This document shows, in pieces, positions 1 to 7,819 of a stretch of 59,485 bases of DNA; position 1 is the first letter of the stretch; each line of letters starts with the position of its first letter. A model generated the notes under the pieces. That model had not been told where the DNA came from. It worked only from the letters and a program-made list of their open reading frames with translations, and did not search any database. This DNA is from Amycolatopsis circi (GTDB lineage Bacteria; Actinomycetota; Actinomycetes; Mycobacteriales; Pseudonocardiaceae). Location of the stretch: the NCBI RefSeq assembly GCF_003385235.1, contig NZ_PQIA01000044.1, positions 1 through 59,485 on the forward strand. The letters are read 5' to 3'. Position numbers and translations under genes: made by a program.

Positions 1-33
1 CCACCCCCGCACCCCGATACGAAGCCTTCCCTG

Positions 34-90
34 CGGTCTGAGGGTGGTTGTCAAGGCATCTTTCCCGCCTTGACAACCACCCTCAGACCG
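34..90. terminator. Perfect 24-bp hairpin, terminator-like
   Basis: Two perfectly complementary 24-nt arms (34-57 and 67-90) are separated by a 9-nt loop (58-66). There is no T-run, so this could be a terminator of a gene to the left or a copy of a dispersed palindromic element. The short ORFs reported across it are by-products of the palindrome. Confidence 0.6.
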
Positions 91-243
91 TCAGCACAAT
101 CAGCTTCGGGGTGCCCCACGCAACCACCCCCGCGATGTGCGAAGCACGAGCCGTCCAAAACGCCCCCAGCGATCCCAGCCCCACCAGCCGACCCATGGAA
201 TCATCACCCCCGGCAGCCGCAAGCCAGAACCAGGGGAGCAAGC

Positions 244-1092
244 ATGACCACCGGCCGTTCAGCACCCGCTGAACTCAACAGCGGAATCCTCCCCGGCAAC
301 GTCCGAGCCGACGACTGGATCATGCTCGCCCTGGCCCTGATCTCCGCCGGAATGCTGGCCTGGCTCCTGATCAGCCCGCCCCCGTCGGACATCAGCCACT
401 GGTTCTTCATCGCGGACTGCACCATCTGCGGCATCTTCTTCCTGGAACTCCTCCACCGCTGGCGCAAACAAGGCTGGCGAGCCGCCTTCCTGGCCCGAAC
501 CTGGTACGAAGTCTTCGCGATGATCCCCGTCGCGCACCCGGCCTTCACCGCGAACCACCACGTCTTGGGCGTAATCCTCCTGATCATCCGTCTGGGCCGA
601 GCCGCCGACCGCGCCGTAGGCGAGCAGTTCACCTACCGCCTGGTCGACAAACTCTCCGAACCAATCGTCCGCGCCATCAAAAAGCCGGTCACGATCGCCG
701 TCCTGGACGAGGTGGTCAAGGTGCTGGAAACCGGGAACTACCCAGAGAACCTGGCTAAATCCCTCAGCGAGAACAAGACCGAGCTGCGCGCCATCATCAC
801 CGAGAAGATCTCCGAGGACCCGCAGCTGGGCAAACTGCGCAGGCTCCCCTTCCACGACGAGATCGTCCGCGCCACCGTGGACACGTCCTTCCGCGTGCTG
901 CTGGAAGTCCTGCTGGATCCGCGCATCGACGACTTCTTTTCCTCCGTCGTGCGCGACAACCGCGAACAGATCCGCCGTGCGGTCGCGCTCGGACTGGCCG
1001 ATGTGGACGACTCGTCGGAGGAGCAGCTCCTGCGCACCCGCACCCAGCGCACTGCCGCGCACGAGTACGACGCCAACCATCCACGCGGTTGA
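244..1092 (+). CDS. Ion-channel-like (ion transporter family) membrane protein
   Basis: A 282-aa protein. I chose the ATG at 244 because GGGGAG lies about 7 nt upstream; the open frame further upstream runs through the 34-90 hairpin. Roughly residues 20-125 form four hydrophobic segments resembling a voltage-sensor S1-S4 bundle, with a conserved aromatic stretch (WYEVFAMIP) and an Arg-bearing fourth segment (RLGRAADR). No pore loop or selectivity filter is visible. The C-terminal half is soluble, charged and helical. Similar actinobacterial proteins are annotated as ion transporters. Membrane location is well supported; transport activity is only inferred. Confidence 0.6.
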   Translation: MTTGRSAPAELNSGILPGNVRADDWIMLALALISAGMLAWLLISPPPSDISHWFFIADCTICGIFFLELLHRWRKQGWRAAFLARTWYEVFAMIPVAHPAFTANHHVLGVILLIIRLGRAADRAVGEQFTYRLVDKLSEPIVRAIKKPVTIAVLDEVVKVLETGNYPENLAKSLSENKTELRAIITEKISEDPQLGKLRRLPFHDEIVRATVDTSFRVLLEVLLDPRIDDFFSSVVRDNREQIRRAVALGLADVDDSSEEQLLRTRTQRTAAHEYDANHPRG

Positions 1093-1367
1093 TCATCCAT
1101 TGTGGACATACCTACCGTGCGCCGTCGCGCGCTGACTCTCCGTTGCGGCACAAAGTATTCGGGCTCGACGGCCGAGCGGTGAACCGTCAACCGCTGAAAG
1201 AGTGCACTGTGGTCGCGCGGTACGCGCATCGGCGCCTGGAGTAAGGTGAGAACTCTCGTTCCGTTGCTGCACAAGGGTTGTGTTGGCGCGAGTACGGGGC
1301 GTTCCCGCCGGTGCCGGGGCAGACTGGAGCCGGCGGGGAGGTTGAGCGCTGGTTTGGAGTCGTGGAC

Positions 1368-1589
1368 GTGATTGATAGCGGGCAGCAGGTACGCAGGTGC
1401 CGTCGGCGGGACTGTGCGGAGGATTCCTTGTGGCGCGGGCTGTGCTCCGTGCACTGGAACCGCTGGCAGAGCGGCGCGGACGCGCTCGAACTTCCGGACG
1501 ATGACGTTCCCCCGCCGCCCGCGCAGGTCTGGTGGCCGCCGGAGCGCTCGCACGCCCCGCTGAGCAGCCGGGTGCTGCCGGGGTCGTAA
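1368..1589 (+). CDS. Small Cys/His (zinc-ribbon-like) protein
   Basis: A 73-aa ORF. GTG at 1368 has GGAG 8 nt upstream; GTG 1362 and TTG 1278 are in-frame alternatives. The centre carries C-x4-C-x10-C-x2-H-W (CRRRDC then GLCSVHW). This spacing resembles the small zinc-binding element found next to some HNH nucleases and in short actinobacterial proteins. The C-terminus is proline rich. No neighbour suggests a role. It may be a genuine small metal-binding protein, but the short length keeps confidence low. Confidence 0.4.
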   Translation: MIDSGQQVRRCRRRDCAEDSLWRGLCSVHWNRWQSGADALELPDDDVPPPPAQVWWPPERSHAPLSSRVLPGS

Positions 1590-1689
1590 CGGTTCCCAGC
1601 CGCGCCGGACACGGTCGGCGCGCGCCCGGTGACCTTGAGCCACCAACGGAGCCCGGTCCCCGAACGGGGGACCGTCGCCCTGATCGTGC

Positions 1690-1923
1690 TTACCGGCGCG
1701 AACGCGGGATGCGCGGCTCGTCCGGCGCGGCGAGCATCCGCACCAGCCGGCCCCGCGCCACTCGGTAGAGCAGATCGCCGCGGTCGTCCGCGACGACTCT
1801 GCCGTCGAGGTCCCGTCCGGTCGCTCGCACCACCACCTTGACCGCTTCGGCGGGCACTCGGCCCGCGAATTCCCCGGTCAGCCATGTGGTGACCTCGTCG
1901 GCCACCCGGCTTCGCACCGTCAT
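1690..1923 (-). CDS. Small three-helix-bundle-like protein
   Basis: A 77-aa protein starting at ATG 1923, preceded by GGGGAG at about 7-8 nt. The sequence (VADEVTTWL, then VKVVVRATGRDLDG and LYRVARGRLVRML) is a short all-helical domain. It resembles the 'three-helix bundle dimerization' domain that actinobacteria carry as small stand-alone proteins or at the N-terminus of tyrosine-phosphatase-like proteins. The longer upstream frame lacks a good ribosome site. Function is unknown. Confidence 0.5.
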   Translation of the reverse strand: MTVRSRVADEVTTWLTGEFAGRVPAEAVKVVVRATGRDLDGRVVADDRGDLLYRVARGRLVRMLAAPDEPRIPRSRR

Positions 1924-2068
1924 CGGACACTCCCCGTCTCCGCTCGCGGGGCCGTTCGGGGCGGCCCCGGCACTGGTCCGACGGCCGCGCCCGCAGGTCG
2001 TGACGCGAAAACGCGGAGAAAGTCCTTCCCGGCGACGCGAGAAAACCCGGGAGTAGGTCACGCCCGGC

Positions 2069-3454
2069 TCAGGTGAGCGCGTTGCGCGCGATCACCTCCG
2101 CATACCACCGTGCGCTTCGCTTCGGCGTGCGCTGCTGGGTGCGGTAGTCGACGTGCACCAGGCCGAAGCGTTTCGCGTACCCCTCGGCCCATTCGAAGTT
2201 GTCCAGCAACGACCAGTAGAAGTAGCCGCGAAGATCCACTCCGTGGGAGAGCGCGGCGTGCGCGGCCCGCAGGTGCGCGTCGAGGAAGGCGATGCGCTGG
2301 CCGTCGGAGACCTCACCGTCGCGGAGCACGTCCTGGTACGCCGCGCCGTTCTCCGTGACGTACAACGGCACCGGCGGATAGTCCCGATGCACCTGCAGCA
2401 GCGATTCGGTGAGTCCGGCGGGCTGCACCTCCCAACCGGAATGCGTGCGCGGCGCGGCCGGGTCCGGGACGAAGTGCACCTGGTCGGCTCCCGGCCATTC
2501 CCGGCCCGCCAGGGTGCTTCCCGGCCGTGCCGAACCGGCCACCCGGTAGCCGCGGTAGTAGTTCACGCCCAGCCAGTCGATCGGCTTGCCGAGCACCGCC
2601 TCGTCGCCGTCGCGCACCACGGTGTCGAAGCCGAACCGGGCCAGGTCCTCGCGCAGGTCGGCGGGATAGCCGCCGCGCAGCAGCGGGTCGAGGAACAACC
2701 GGTTCTGCAGTCCGTCGATCCGGCGGGCGGCGTCGGCGTCGGCTGGGTCGTCCGGCGAGTCCGCAACGACCGGGTACAGGTTGAGCGTGATCCCGGACGG
2801 GGAGCTGGTGTGCTGCCGGAGCACGTCCATCGCCAGCCCGTGCCCCAGCAGCAGGTGATGCGCCGCGGCCACGGCCCCCTCCGGCGACGTCCGGCCCGGG
2901 GCGTGGACGCCCGAACCGTAGCCGAGCATCGCCGCGCACCACGGTTCGTTCAGCGTTGACCAGCTCGCCACGCGGTCGCCGAGCCGGGCTGCGACGGTCT
3001 CGGCGTACTCGGCGAACCGGTACGCGGTGTCGCGCGCGGTCCACCCGCCGCGGTCCTCCAGCGACTGCGGAAGATCCCAGTGATACAACGTCGCCCACGG
3101 CTGAATCCCTGCGGCCAGCAGTCGGTCGACCAAGCGGTCGTAGAACTCCAGTCCGCGCGGCTCCGGCTTGCCGTGCGGCAGGATTCGTGGCCAGGAAAGG
3201 GAAAACCGGTACGCGGTGAGCCCGAGCGATCGCATCAGCGCTACGTCGTCGGCGTAGTGGCGGTAGTGGTCGGCCGCCGGGTCGCCGGTGTCGCCGCCGA
3301 CGACCGTGCCCGGGCGCGCGGCGAAGGTGTCCCAGACGGAAGCCTCGCGACCGTCGGAGGTGGTCGATCCTTCGACCTGGAAGGCCGCCGTGGCGGCGCC
3401 CCAGACGAACGCGTCCGGGAACGCGAGCACGTCGGGGATCGGCTGTGCGGACAT
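2069..3454 (-). CDS. bglC: GH1 beta-glucosidase, last gene of the ceb operon
   Basis: A 461-aa family 1 glycoside hydrolase, usual length. The acid/base Glu lies in TLNEPWC (E170) and the nucleophile Glu in YVTENG (E368). The substrate-cradling segments QVEGS and YFYWSLLDNFEWAEGY are present. There is no signal peptide, so it acts in the cytoplasm on imported cellobiose or cello-oligosaccharides. The start at ATG 3454 sits 2 nt after the stop of the upstream permease gene, so the genes are translationally close. In Streptomyces the same order cebEFG-bglC is regulated by CebR; the operators seen at 6,612 and 6,678 support the same scheme here. Confidence 0.93.
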   Translation of the reverse strand: MSAQPIPDVLAFPDAFVWGAATAAFQVEGSTTSDGREASVWDTFAARPGTVVGGDTGDPAADHYRHYADDVALMRSLGLTAYRFSLSWPRILPHGKPEPRGLEFYDRLVDRLLAAGIQPWATLYHWDLPQSLEDRGGWTARDTAYRFAEYAETVAARLGDRVASWSTLNEPWCAAMLGYGSGVHAPGRTSPEGAVAAAHHLLLGHGLAMDVLRQHTSSPSGITLNLYPVVADSPDDPADADAARRIDGLQNRLFLDPLLRGGYPADLREDLARFGFDTVVRDGDEAVLGKPIDWLGVNYYRGYRVAGSARPGSTLAGREWPGADQVHFVPDPAAPRTHSGWEVQPAGLTESLLQVHRDYPPVPLYVTENGAAYQDVLRDGEVSDGQRIAFLDAHLRAAHAALSHGVDLRGYFYWSLLDNFEWAEGYAKRFGLVHVDYRTQQRTPKRSARWYAEVIARNALT

Positions 3455-3456
3455 GG

Positions 3457-4311
3457 TCACCCTTTCACGGCGCCTTGCATGATCCCGGCCACGATCTGGC
3501 GGCCGAGCAGGAGAAAGACGATGAGGATCGGAATCGTGGCCAGCGTGGTGCCCGCGAGCACCAGCGAATAGTCGACGTAGTAACCGCTTTGCAGCTTTTC
3601 CAGCGCCACCTGCACGGTCGGATTGCCCGCGTCGAGCACCACCAGCGGCCACAGGAAATCGTTCCAGGACGTCATGAACGTGAACATGGCGAGAATCGCC
3701 GCGGCCGGGCGGACGGCGGGAAGGCACACGTTCCAGAAGACCCGGATCATGCTGCACCCGTCCATGCGAGCGGCTTCGATCAGCTCGTACGGCAAAGCGT
3801 CCACTGTGTACTGCCGCATCCAGAACACGCCGAACGCGGTGACCAGGTTCGGCACGATCACCGACTGCAATCCGCCCGCCCAGCCGAGTTTCGACATCGC
3901 GATGAACAGCGGGATGATGCCGAGCTGGGTCGGCACCGCGAGCGTCACCACGATGAAGACGAACAAGCCGTTGCGGCCGCGGAAGCGCAGTTTGGCGAAG
4001 GCGAAGCCGGCCAGCGATGAAAACAGCACCGTGGTGAGCGTGACCGTGCCGGACACGAGGACGCTGTTCCCGAGTGCCCGCCAGAACGGCACGGTGTCGA
4101 AAACCCGTGCCGCGTTGGCGAAGAAGTTGCCGCCCGGCAGCAGCGGCGGGATCCGTTCGGTGAGCATTCCGTTGTCGCGGCTGGCCACGAGAAACGACCA
4201 GTAGAACGGGAACAGCGAGCCGAGCACGAAAACGATCAGCACGCCGTAGGTCGCCTTGCGCGGCTTGCCGAGGCGGGCCGCGCGCGCCCGCAAATCGAAT
4301 TGCACGCTCAT
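3457..4311 (-). CDS. cebG: Sugar ABC transporter permease (CebG/MalG type)
   Basis: A 284-aa inner-membrane permease with about six membrane helices. The EAA loop is visible as EAARMDGCSMIRVFW near residue 190, which contacts the ATPase. The start ATG (4311) overlaps the stop of the preceding permease by four bases (ATGA), a sign of translational coupling. With the neighbouring permease and lipoprotein it forms a CUT1-family importer. The symbol rests on gene order, the adjacent beta-glucosidase and the CebR-type operators, not on a substrate assay. Confidence 0.87.
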   Translation of the reverse strand: MSVQFDLRARAARLGKPRKATYGVLIVFVLGSLFPFYWSFLVASRDNGMLTERIPPLLPGGNFFANAARVFDTVPFWRALGNSVLVSGTVTLTTVLFSSLAGFAFAKLRFRGRNGLFVFIVVTLAVPTQLGIIPLFIAMSKLGWAGGLQSVIVPNLVTAFGVFWMRQYTVDALPYELIEAARMDGCSMIRVFWNVCLPAVRPAAAILAMFTFMTSWNDFLWPLVVLDAGNPTVQVALEKLQSGYYVDYSLVLAGTTLATIPILIVFLLLGRQIVAGIMQGAVKG

Positions 4312-5288
4312 GTGCGCCTTCCCGCGAGCCGCCCGGTGACGAAGTAGTTGATCAGTGCGATCACGACGATGATCAGGAACAACACCCACGCGATCGCGGA
4401 CGCGTAGCCGAGATCGAAATTCTCGAAAGCGGTTTGATACAGATACAGCGTCACGGTCTGGAACTGGTGGGTGGAACCGCCGTTGTTCGACCCGGGCATC
4501 GCGTCGAACAGCTTGGGCTCGGTGAAGATCTGCAGCCCGCCGATCGTCGAGGTGATGGTGACGAAGATCAGCGTGGGTTTGAGCAGCGGCAACGTCACGT
4601 GGGTGAAGCGGCGCACGGTTCCCGCGCCGTCGATCAGCGCGGCCTCGTGCAATTCCTTCGGAATGGCCTGCATGGCGGCGAGAACGATCAGCGCGTTGTA
4701 GCCGGTCCACCGCCAGTTCACCATGATCGCGATGGCGACGTGGCTGGCGAACCGGTTGGCCTGCCAGTCCACTGGGGACAGACCGAACGTCTGGAGCACG
4801 CCGTTGACGAGTCCGTACCGCGGGCCGAACAAGTTCGCGAAGATGATCCCGAGCGCCACCAGGCTCGCTGCGTAAGGCAGCAGAATGCCGACCCGCCAAC
4901 TGGTCGCGCCGCGCAGCCGCAGCGTGAGCACCGCGGCGAGCAGCACCGCGATGATCAGCTGAGGCACGCTGGACAGCAGGAAGATGCTGACGGTGTTTTC
5001 CAGCGCGTGCCAGAACTGCGTGTCCGCGAACAGTTCCTTGAAGTTGTCCAGCCCGATGAAGTCCGGGTTGTCGTCGCCGGCTTTCCAGGAGAACAGCGAC
5101 ACGTACGCGGTGTACAGCAACGGGAACATGCCCACGACGGCGAACACGATGAAAAACGGCGCGACGTAAAGATACGGCGAGACTTTGACATCCCATCTCG
5201 CTAACCGGTCGCGGAGGCCGGGCCGCGCCGCGGTGTGCTGCCGCGTCGTGGCCCGGCTTTCCGGGGCAGTCTTGTCGGTGACAGTCAT
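4308..5288 (-). CDS. cebF: Sugar ABC transporter permease (CebF/MalF type)
   Basis: A 326-aa membrane permease starting 2 nt after the lipoprotein gene ends. A cytoplasmic N-terminus of about 35 residues precedes six predicted helices (first: YLYVAPFFIVFAVVGMF). The EAA motif reads EAALIDGAGTVRRF. It forms the heterodimeric channel with the next gene. No ATP-binding subunit lies in the window, so a shared MsiK-type ATPase encoded elsewhere is expected, as known for Streptomyces sugar importers. Confidence 0.87.
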   Translation of the reverse strand: MTVTDKTAPESRATTRQHTAARPGLRDRLARWDVKVSPYLYVAPFFIVFAVVGMFPLLYTAYVSLFSWKAGDDNPDFIGLDNFKELFADTQFWHALENTVSIFLLSSVPQLIIAVLLAAVLTLRLRGATSWRVGILLPYAASLVALGIIFANLFGPRYGLVNGVLQTFGLSPVDWQANRFASHVAIAIMVNWRWTGYNALIVLAAMQAIPKELHEAALIDGAGTVRRFTHVTLPLLKPTLIFVTITSTIGGLQIFTEPKLFDAMPGSNNGGSTHQFQTVTLYLYQTAFENFDLGYASAIAWVLFLIIVVIALINYFVTGRLAGRRT

Positions 5289-5290
5289 CG

Positions 5291-6586
5291 TCAGCGGGTG
5301 AGTTTCTTCGCGCCGTCGACCAACCGCTGCCAGCCGTCGGCGGCCGAAGCGCCCTGTTCCACCGATTGCAACGCGGGGCTGGCCACGTTTTCCTGAATCT
5401 GGCCGTCGTTCGGACCCTTGTACTGCGGCTTCGCCACCTTCTTCGCCTGCTCGGCGAACAATTCGCCGATCTTCGCGCCGCCGAAGTAGGCGTCGGTGGC
5501 GTTCAGCAGCTGCGGGCTTTCGAGTGCCTTCGCCTGGCTCGGGAAGTTGCCCTTGGCCTCGAACGCCTTGATCTGCTGCTCCGGCGCGGTGAGCCAGGCG
5601 GCCAGCTCAGCGGCCTCCCGAGGGTGCTTGCTCTGCGTCGGCACCGTCAGGTACGAGCCGCCCCAGTTGCCGCCTCCGCCGGGGAATGCCGCGGTGACCG
5701 CCCATTTGCCCGCGTTGTCCGGCCCGGCCTGTTCCTTGATCACCCCGAGCATCCACGCCGGACAAGCCTTAGTGGCGAACGCGCTCTGCTTGAATCCAGA
5801 GTTCCATTCGTTGCTGAACGCGGTGAGTTTCGCCGATTCGCCTTTCGCGACCGCGTCGGTCACCTTCGTCCAGGCGTCCTTGATGCCCTGGTTGTTCTCC
5901 ACCGTGAGCTTGTCGCTGGTGTCGAGGTAGCCGACCGGCAGCTGGTTGACCATGGAGTTGAAGTTCTGCGCGGCCGAATCGAACCACGCCTTGCCGGTTT
6001 TGGCGGTGTACTGCGCGCCGGCCGCGAAATAGCTGTCCCAGGTCGCGAACAGCGGTTTCACCGCCTCCGGGTCGCTGGGCAACCCGGCCGCGGCGAGCAG
6101 GTCCTTGCGGTAGCACATGGCGAGCGGGCCGATGTCCGTGCCGTAGCCGATGAGCTTGCCGTTTTTGTCTTTGCCCGCCTCGTATTTCCACGAAAGCCAC
6201 CGGTCCGGCGAAACGTCGGCGGGACCGATCTTGCTCAGGTCGTTGAACTTCGAGGACTTGCTGAGGATGTCCGACAGGTGGCCTTCCTCGACGGCCTGCA
6301 CGTCGGCGAGTCCGGAACCGGCGGCGAGCTTCGTCATCATGTCCTGGGCGTACGGACCGCCCTGCCCGGTTTTGCGGTGGGTGATCTTGATGTTCGGGTG
6401 CAGCCGTTCGTACTCCGGGATCAGCGCCTCGTAGCCGAACTCCGTGAACGTCGCGAGCGTCAGCTCCACGTGCTCGTTCGGCCCGGCGGCCGCGGGCACG
6501 TCGTTGCCGCCGCCGCACGCCGCGGCGCTCACCGCGGTCATCGTGATGCCCAGTGCCAGCACCAGGCCCTTCCGGAACGTTGTCAC
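5291..6586 (-). CDS. cebE: Cello-oligosaccharide-binding lipoprotein (CebE-like)
   Basis: A 431-aa solute-binding protein. GTG at 6586 is preferred over the ATG at 6610: AAGGGG lies 8 nt before GTG and the signal peptide then has ordinary length (MTTFRKGLVLALG, lipobox SAAAC, lipidated Cys24). An ATG 6610 start would place the ribosome site inside the operator. Family 1 binding-protein features follow (LATFTEFGY, VEEGHLSDIL, ACPAWMLGVI). It captures sugar outside the membrane and delivers it to the two permeases. A paralog is encoded at 16,709. Cellobiose/cellotriose specificity is inferred from context. Confidence 0.87.
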   Translation of the reverse strand: MTTFRKGLVLALGITMTAVSAAACGGGNDVPAAAGPNEHVELTLATFTEFGYEALIPEYERLHPNIKITHRKTGQGGPYAQDMMTKLAAGSGLADVQAVEEGHLSDILSKSSKFNDLSKIGPADVSPDRWLSWKYEAGKDKNGKLIGYGTDIGPLAMCYRKDLLAAAGLPSDPEAVKPLFATWDSYFAAGAQYTAKTGKAWFDSAAQNFNSMVNQLPVGYLDTSDKLTVENNQGIKDAWTKVTDAVAKGESAKLTAFSNEWNSGFKQSAFATKACPAWMLGVIKEQAGPDNAGKWAVTAAFPGGGGNWGGSYLTVPTQSKHPREAAELAAWLTAPEQQIKAFEAKGNFPSQAKALESPQLLNATDAYFGGAKIGELFAEQAKKVAKPQYKGPNDGQIQENVASPALQSVEQGASAADGWQRLVDGAKKLTR

Positions 6587-6611
6587 CGTCGTCAACCCCT
6601 TGGAAGTCATT

Positions 6612-6627
6612 CTGGGAGCGCTCCCAG
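6612..6627. promoter_or_regulatory. CebR-type operator O1 (perfect palindrome)
   Basis: The sequence holds TGGGAGCGCTCCCA (6613-6626), extended by one C/G pair on each side. This is identical to the 14-bp CebR box described in Streptomyces. It lies just downstream of the predicted cebE transcription start, a position suited to blocking transcription. Confidence 0.85.
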
Positions 6628-6637
6628 ATGCCGACCG

Positions 6638-6666
6638 AGTGTGTTGCAGGTAACGAGGGATGTCAA
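6638..6666 (-). promoter_or_regulatory. Predicted cebE promoter
   Basis: On the minus strand TTGACA (6666-6661) is followed after 17 nt by CACACT (6643-6638). The -35 box is ideal, the -10 box is weak, which suits a regulated promoter. Transcription would start near 6631, directly before operator O1. Confidence 0.5.
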
Positions 6667-6677
6667 GGCCGGAGTCT

Positions 6678-6693
6678 CCGGGAGCGCTCCCGG
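6678..6693. promoter_or_regulatory. CebR-type operator O2
   Basis: CCGGGAGCGCTCCCGG is a second perfect palindrome sharing the GGGAGCGCTCCC core. It lies upstream of the cebE -35 box and about 48 nt before the cebR start, so it could serve autoregulation of cebR, cooperative repression of cebE, or both. Confidence 0.75.
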
Positions 6694-6741
6694 TCGGACG
6701 CCGTTAAGCTGAGCCCGATCAACAGTCAGGGGGTGGGCGGA

Positions 6742-7770
6742 GTGGTGCCTCGGTCCGAGGACGAGCGGCCGACGCTGGAGGACGTCGCGGCGTTCGCCGG
6801 GGTCTCGCGGTCCACCGCGTCGCGCGCGTTGAACGACGACGCGTACGTCAGCGCGCGCTCGCGCGAGAAGGTGCTGGCCGCGGCGCGGGATCTCGGGTAT
6901 TCGCCGAACCAGGCCGCGCGCTCGCTCGTCACCCGGCGGACCGGCGCGATCGCGGTGGTGCTTTCGGAGCCGGAAGCCCGGCTGCTCGACGACCCGTACC
7001 GGACCGCGGTGATGCGCGCGGGCTACCGGGAACTGGCCGACGTCGGCTGCCAGATGGTGTTGCTTTTCAGCGACACCCGGGAGGATCTCGGGCGCACCGT
7101 GCGGTTTCTCGAGGGCGGGCATGTCGACGGTGTCCTCGTCTTCGCCCCGCACCGCGCCGATCCGCTGCCCCGGGCGTTGCGGTTGCTGAAGCTGCCCACC
7201 GTGTTCGGCGGACAGGCCGCCGATCTGCGCCGGGGCGTGCACCTGGTGGATTTCGACAACGAGGGCGGCGCCCGGCAGGCGGTGACCCACCTGGTGGAAT
7301 CCGGCCGCCGCCGGATCGCGACCATCGCGGGCCCGCAGGATCAGGGCGCGCCGATCGACCGGCTCGCCGGCTGGCGCAAGACGCTCGTGGACGCCGGGAT
7401 CGATCCGTCCGAGCTGGCCGAAGAAGCCGACTTCACCCTGGCCGGCGGCGCGAAAGCGATGGCCGCGCTGCTGGAGCGGGTGCCCGACCTCGACGCGGTG
7501 TTCGTCGGCAGCGACATGATGGCGGTGGGCGCGCTGCGCACGTTGTCGGACGCCGGACGCGACGTGCCCGGCGACGTCGCGGTGGTCAGCTTCGACGACA
7601 ACGCCGCGCTGGCTCCGGCGATGACGCCGCCGTTGACTTCCGTGCACCAGGATCCGCGTGAGCAGGTCCACGCGATGGTCTCGACGCTCATGCGACTGCT
7701 GGACGGCGGGGACGTCGCGCCCGGTGCGCAGATCTTGCCGGTGTCGCTGGTCGTGCGCGAGTCCAGCTAG
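6742..7770 (+). CDS. cebR: LacI-family repressor of the ceb operon
   Basis: A 342-aa LacI/GalR regulator. The helix-turn-helix is TLEDVAAFAGVSRSTASRAL at about residues 11-30, with the hinge-helix region NQAARSLVTRRTGAIAVV following. A periplasmic-binding-protein-like sensor domain fills the rest (LVDFDNEGGARQAVTHL, then VFVGSDMMAVGALR). GTG 6742 or 6745 follows AGGGGG at a suitable distance. It is divergent from the uptake operon and two LacI-type palindromes lie between them. By analogy with Streptomyces CebR it should repress transport and hydrolysis genes until cellobiose or cellotriose binds. Confidence 0.88.
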   Translation: MVPRSEDERPTLEDVAAFAGVSRSTASRALNDDAYVSARSREKVLAAARDLGYSPNQAARSLVTRRTGAIAVVLSEPEARLLDDPYRTAVMRAGYRELADVGCQMVLLFSDTREDLGRTVRFLEGGHVDGVLVFAPHRADPLPRALRLLKLPTVFGGQAADLRRGVHLVDFDNEGGARQAVTHLVESGRRRIATIAGPQDQGAPIDRLAGWRKTLVDAGIDPSELAEEADFTLAGGAKAMAALLERVPDLDAVFVGSDMMAVGALRTLSDAGRDVPGDVAVVSFDDNAALAPAMTPPLTSVHQDPREQVHAMVSTLMRLLDGGDVAPGAQILPVSLVVRESS

Positions 7771-7819
7771 TCCCGCTGTTCCGGGACCCCTCCCAGCCGT
7801 CTCGCCCTACCTTCCGGGC

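Noticed and set aside
70..243. Upstream extension of the ion-channel-like gene
   Set aside because: It runs through the 34-90 hairpin and low-quality sequence; ATG 244 has a good ribosome site and begins the conserved part.
1187..1930. Long minus-strand reading frame
   Set aside because: Arg/Gly-rich composition and overlap with better small genes on both strands mark it as a shadow of high-GC sequence.
6587..6610. ATG 6610 as start of the binding lipoprotein
   Set aside because: The operator would occupy its ribosome site; GTG 6586 has AAGGGG at the right distance and a normal signal peptide.
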